From NCBI RefSeq assembly GCF_026967985.1, contig NZ_JAPVBJ010000003.1, forward strand, positions 309,101-373,100: a stretch of 64,000 nt of DNA. The letters run 5' to 3'. Origin of the DNA: Modestobacter sp. VKM Ac-2984 (lineage in GTDB: Bacteria; Actinomycetota; Actinomycetes; Mycobacteriales; Geodermatophilaceae). Both the position numbers and the translations under genes were made by a program. Position 1 is the stretch's first letter; the number at the start of each line of letters is the position of its first letter. This document shows positions 61,187 to 64,000 of this stretch, piece by piece. The notes below the pieces were generated by a model. It made no database searches. It was not told the DNA's origin and was given only the letters and a program-made list of their open reading frames with translations.

Positions 61187-62035
61187 TCAGGTCAGGCGCG
61201 CGACGAGTCCGCGCAGGTGCGCGCCGCCCGCGGCCGCGTAGCTGGCCCCGGGGACGGTGCGCACCGGGTAGGGGCGGTCGAGTGGCGCCCGTGGGCCGAC
61301 GTCGACGTGCGTGACGTCGGCGCCGAGCCCGTGAAGGTGGTCGGCCATCGCGTAGTCGGAGCGGGAGTCCCCGACGGTGTGCCAGCCGGCGGGCAGCGGG
61401 CCGTCCTCCCGGAGCAGGTCCAGGGCGCGGCTGGCGCCGAGCGCCTTGCCCGCCCGGACCGACTCCACGTCGGTGGCGATCACCGAGGGGTCGATCCGCC
61501 ACGGCGTCCGGCCGTCCGCGTCGGGTCGGAGCTGGTCGCCCAGCCGGATGCCCAACCCGGCCGCCGACAGCCGTGCGGCGAGTTCGGCGTCGAAGCGCTG
61601 CTGCCACTCGGCGAAGCAGGCGGCGGAGACGTCTGTCCGGGCCTCGACGGTTGCCATCGTCCGCTTGCTCGTGTCGACGAACATCGCCTCGCCGTACTCG
61701 CCGCCGACCAGCTCGGCCAGGACGGCGTGGCAGACCTCGGGGACGGCGAGCCCCGGGTCGACGTGGACCTCCCCGACGCCGGCCGTGGTCCACAGGCCGC
61801 CCTTCTCGCAGACGGCGTGCAGGCGGGCGTCGTCCGGCAGCCCTGCGGCGACGAGCGGGTCCAGCAGCCGCTCGCCGACGAAGTCCACCGACCGGCCGGT
61901 GTTCAGCACGACGGGGACGCCGGCGGCCAGCAGCCGCCGCAGGTCCGCCAGCAGGAACGGGTCGACGGCGCGCGTCTCCGGACTGGCGAGGGGGCCGTCG
62001 ACGTCCAGCAGGAGTCCCAGCGGTGGCGTGCTCAC
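61187..62035 (-). CDS. HAD-superfamily phosphatase
   Basis: This 282-residue protein has motif I LGLLLDVDGPLASPETRAVD, motif II VPVVLNTGRSVDFV, a central cap (FAEWQQRFDAELAARLSAAG), the Lys region VESVRAGKALGASRALDLLR and motif IV WHTVGDSRSDYAMADHLHGL. The D-x-D-G-P start with a C2 cap resembles sugar-phosphate or trehalose-phosphate-type phosphatases. It is encoded antisense inside the arc-dop-pup cluster, 43 bases divergent from dop. A function in pupylation is not implied by the sequence. Confidence 0.82.
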   Translation of the reverse strand: MSTPPLGLLLDVDGPLASPETRAVDPFLLADLRRLLAAGVPVVLNTGRSVDFVGERLLDPLVAAGLPDDARLHAVCEKGGLWTTAGVGEVHVDPGLAVPEVCHAVLAELVGGEYGEAMFVDTSKRTMATVEARTDVSAACFAEWQQRFDAELAARLSAAGLGIRLGDQLRPDADGRTPWRIDPSVIATDVESVRAGKALGASRALDLLREDGPLPAGWHTVGDSRSDYAMADHLHGLGADVTHVDVGPRAPLDRPYPVRTVPGASYAAAGGAHLRGLVARLT

Positions 62036-62078
62036 CGGCCCATCCTGCCGACGAGCGGCCGCGGCCTAGGGTTGGGGC

Positions 62079-63584
62079 ATGAGCGTGCGTCGGGTCATGG
62101 GCACGGAGCTCGAGTACGGCATCTCGGTGCCGGGGCAGCCAGGGGCGAACCCGACGACGCTGTCGAGCCAGGTGGTGAACGCCTGGGCGGTGGCCGAGGC
62201 GCCGACGCCGCGCCGGCCGCGCTGGGACTTCGAGGAGGAGTCGCCACTGCGGGACGCCCGCGGCTTCGACCTGTCCCCGGCGCAGGCGCTGGACCACAAC
62301 GACCTGGACGACGACTCGGGGATGGCGAACGTCATCCTCACCAACGGGGCCCGGCTCTACGTCGACCACGCCCACCCGGAGTACTCCACGCCGGAGGTCA
62401 CCAGCCCGCGCGACATCGTGCTGTGGGACAAGGCGGGGGAGCAGGTGATGGCCGAGGCGGCCCGCCGCGCCGCCCGCGTGCCCGGCACCCAGCCAATCCA
62501 GCTCTACAAGAACAACACCGACGGCAAGGGTGCCTCCTACGGGGCGCACGAGAACTACCTGATGAGCCGGTCGACGCCGTTCATCGACATCATCCGCGGC
62601 TTGATCCCGTTCTTCGTGACCCGCCAGGTGTTCGCCGGCGCCGGCCGGGTCGGGATCGGCCCCGAGGGCCGCACCGACGGCTTCCAGCTGTCCCAGCGCG
62701 CCGACTTCTTCGAGGTCGAGGTGGGCCTGGAGACGACGCTCAAGCGGCCGATCATCAACACCCGGGACGAGCCGCACGCCAACCCCGACGACTACCGCCG
62801 GCTGCACGTGATCATCGGCGACGCGAACCTCGCCGAGCTGTCGACCTACCTCAAGGTCGGGACGACCTCGCTGGTCCTCGCCATGATCGAGGCGAAGGCG
62901 CTCAGCCAGGACCTCACCATCGAGGAGCCGGTCGAGGCGTTGCAGGCGATCAGCCACGACCCCTCGCTGACCCACCGGGTGCGGCTGCGCGACGGCCGCC
63001 GGCTGACCGCGATCGAGGTGCAGCGGGAGTACCTGGCCCAGGCGCAGAAGTTCGTGGCCGACAACGGGGACGACGACGAGCAGACCGCCGACGTGCTGGC
63101 CCGGTGGGCCGAGGTGCTCGACGAGCTGGCCGTCGACCCGATGCGGCTGGCCGACCGGCTGGACTGGCCGGCCAAGCTCCGGCTGCTGGAGGGGTACCGG
63201 CAGCGCGACGGCCTCAGCTGGGGCGACGCCCGGCTCAAGTTGGTCGACCTGCAGTACTCCGACGTCCGCCCGGACAAGGGGCTCTACCACCGGCTGGTGG
63301 CCCGCGGCTCGATGCAGCGGCTGCTCACCGACGCCGAGGTGACCGAGGCGATGACCCACCCCCCGTCGGACACCCGGGCCTACTTCCGCGGCGAGTGCCT
63401 GCGCCGCTACCCGGGTCAGGTCGCTGCGGCGTCGTGGGACTCGGTGGTCTTCGACGTCGGCCGGGAGAACCTGGTGCGCATCCCGACCATGGAGCCGCTG
63501 CGGGGCACCCGGGAGCACGTCGGCGCGCTGTTCGACGCCACCTCCACCGCCGCCGAGCTGGTCGACCGGCTCACCGCCCGCTGA
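62079..63584 (+). CDS. dop: Deamidase/depupylase of Pup
   Basis: Dop converts the C-terminal Gln of Pup to Glu and also removes Pup from tagged proteins. The 501-residue protein has the glutamine-synthetase-like fold of the PafA/Dop family: [20 protein letters not shown] (ATP/metal Glu), [14 protein letters not shown] (Asp and Glu at the active site), [20 protein letters not shown] and [20 protein letters not shown]. The insert [20 protein letters not shown] includes the Dop loop region. The Gln-ending Pup directly downstream shows that deamidation is needed here. Confidence 0.95.
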   Translation: MSVRRVMGTELEYGISVPGQPGANPTTLSSQVVNAWAVAEAPTPRRPRWDFEEESPLRDARGFDLSPAQALDHNDLDDDSGMANVILTNGARLYVDHAHPEYSTPEVTSPRDIVLWDKAGEQVMAEAARRAARVPGTQPIQLYKNNTDGKGASYGAHENYLMSRSTPFIDIIRGLIPFFVTRQVFAGAGRVGIGPEGRTDGFQLSQRADFFEVEVGLETTLKRPIINTRDEPHANPDDYRRLHVIIGDANLAELSTYLKVGTTSLVLAMIEAKALSQDLTIEEPVEALQAISHDPSLTHRVRLRDGRRLTAIEVQREYLAQAQKFVADNGDDDEQTADVLARWAEVLDELAVDPMRLADRLDWPAKLRLLEGYRQRDGLSWGDARLKLVDLQYSDVRPDKGLYHRLVARGSMQRLLTDAEVTEAMTHPPSDTRAYFRGECLRRYPGQVAAASWDSVVFDVGRENLVRIPTMEPLRGTREHVGALFDATSTAAELVDRLTAR

Positions 63585-63689
63585 CCCGCGGCCGCCCTGC
63601 GACGGCGCGGCCGCGCGAGCGGCGGACTGTCACACGGCGCGGGTAGCTTCTGCCTCAGCACGACCCAGCAGCGAGCTCTGGAGGGCGAG

Positions 63690-63899
63690 ATGGCCACGAG
63701 GGACACCGGCGGGCAGCAGAAGGCCACGCGCACGCGGGAGGAGACCGAGGAGGTCGAGGCGTCGGTCGACACCGAGGCCGCCGAGCGGCGCCAGGAGATG
63801 ACCGACGACGTCGACTCGATTCTCGACGAAATCGACGGCGTCCTCGAGGAGAATGCTGAGGAATTTGTTAGGAGCTATGTACAAAAAGGAGGCCAATAG
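63690..63899 (+). CDS. pup: Prokaryotic ubiquitin-like protein Pup
   Basis: This 69-residue, acidic, mostly disordered tag has ARC-binding helix SILDEIDGVLEENAEEFVRS and C-terminus YVQKGGQ, the Gln form that Dop must deamidate before ligation. GGAGGG precedes ATG 63690. Up to codon 54 the codons are the usual GC-ending ones. The last 15 sense codons use only four G/C third bases and include TTT, GTT, AGG, TAT, GTA, CAA and AAA, then TAG. The amino acids remain perfectly conserved. Confidence 0.97.
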   Translation: MATRDTGGQQKATRTREETEEVEASVDTEAAERRQEMTDDVDSILDEIDGVLEENAEEFVRSYVQKGGQ

Positions 63900-63925
63900 C
63901 CATTCTATTGGCCATTAAAGAATGG
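63891..63925 (+). promoter_or_regulatory. Two mutually exclusive hairpins across the pup stop and next start
   Basis: Hairpin A: GGCCAATAG (63891-63899, including the pup stop) pairs perfectly with CTATTGGCC (63905-63913). Hairpin B: CCATTCT (63900-63906) pairs with AGAATGG (63919-63925), which contains the start codon of the next ORF. They share bases 63905-63906 and B's left arm forms A's loop, so a ribosome or pairing state could switch between them. No T-run is present, so an attenuator of translation seems more likely than a terminator. Confidence 0.55.
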
Positions 63926-64000
63926 TTGACTCGAAATACTGTAAGGACTGTGGTGAGGTCCGACCAGCAGGAGAGTTCACGTCCGACCGCCGGAGGGCTG
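63922..64000 (+). CDS. Start of an endonuclease VII/HNH-like protein (partial)
   Basis: The frame starts at ATG 63922 and runs off the window: MVDSKYCKDCGEVRPAGEFT then SDRRRA. C-x-x-C-G-E-x-(K/R)-P-x-x-E-F is the typical N-terminal zinc ribbon of recombination endonuclease VII-type HNH proteins. From general knowledge such a gene is often found between pup and prcB in actinobacteria. No good ribosome site precedes it because the upstream bases are AT-rich and lie in a hairpin. The catalytic part is outside the window. Confidence 0.6.
   Translation, partial: MVDSKYCKDCGEVRPAGEFTSDRRRA

Overview
This 64 kb window is high-GC chromosomal DNA from an actinobacterium. The Pup-proteasome genes (arc/mpa, dop, pup with a C-terminal Gln), mshC for mycothiol, an ANTAR regulator, and DUF3090, SCO1664-type and DUF5703 proteins all point that way. 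The overall set resembles the Geodermatophilaceae (Blastococcus/Modestobacter/Geodermatophilus). That family assignment is inference; no 16S gene is present.

0-16.1 kb is a mosaic of independent transcription units: a membrane acyltransferase, a glycerophosphodiesterase with an extra C-terminal domain, a long acyl-CoA dehydrogenase, a decayed methyltransferase, a MerR regulator divergent from a tyrosinase and its small partner, a Pro-rich exported protein, a CapA-like lipoprotein, a cytochrome P450, and a two-component system divergent from an MMPL/RND exporter.

16.1-31.9 kb looks like accessory, repeatedly rearranged DNA. It holds a K+ channel with a TrkA-type cytoplasmic part and its small membrane partner, and a complete branched-chain amino-acid-type ABC operon in which permease LivM and ATPase LivG are fused. 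It also holds a RelE/YefM toxin-antitoxin module, and a TetR regulator with a TIM-barrel hydrolase. Among these lie broken genes: a tyrosine-recombinase C-terminal remnant, a second RelE-like fragment, and an lldD-type oxidase and a VOC protein that share one deletion junction. Five copies of a ~36 bp intergenic repeat occur only here. All have the same orientation, and all carry the 3' end of the tRNA-Leu(GAG) gene at 31.86 kb, which closes the region on the right.

32-59 kb is ordinary core chromosome: M20 peptidase, SDR, ANTAR, quinone reductase, rpsD with an IdeR/DtxR-type iron box shared with a divergent DUF2470 (heme-related) gene, RecD2 helicase, uppP, a phosphatase-DUF3090-SCO1664-mshC-dgt block, PAC2 divergent from metH, a CopC-CopD pair, a CHRD surface protein with a class F sortase, a RecB-type nuclease and TrmI.

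59-64 kb is the pupylation cluster arc-dop-pup. At the end of pup the base composition switches abruptly to AT-rich. Two overlapping, mutually exclusive hairpins cover the pup stop codon and the start of the next gene, which begins like a zinc-finger endonuclease VII/HNH protein. This junction and the tRNA-like repeat family are the two most interesting features of the window.
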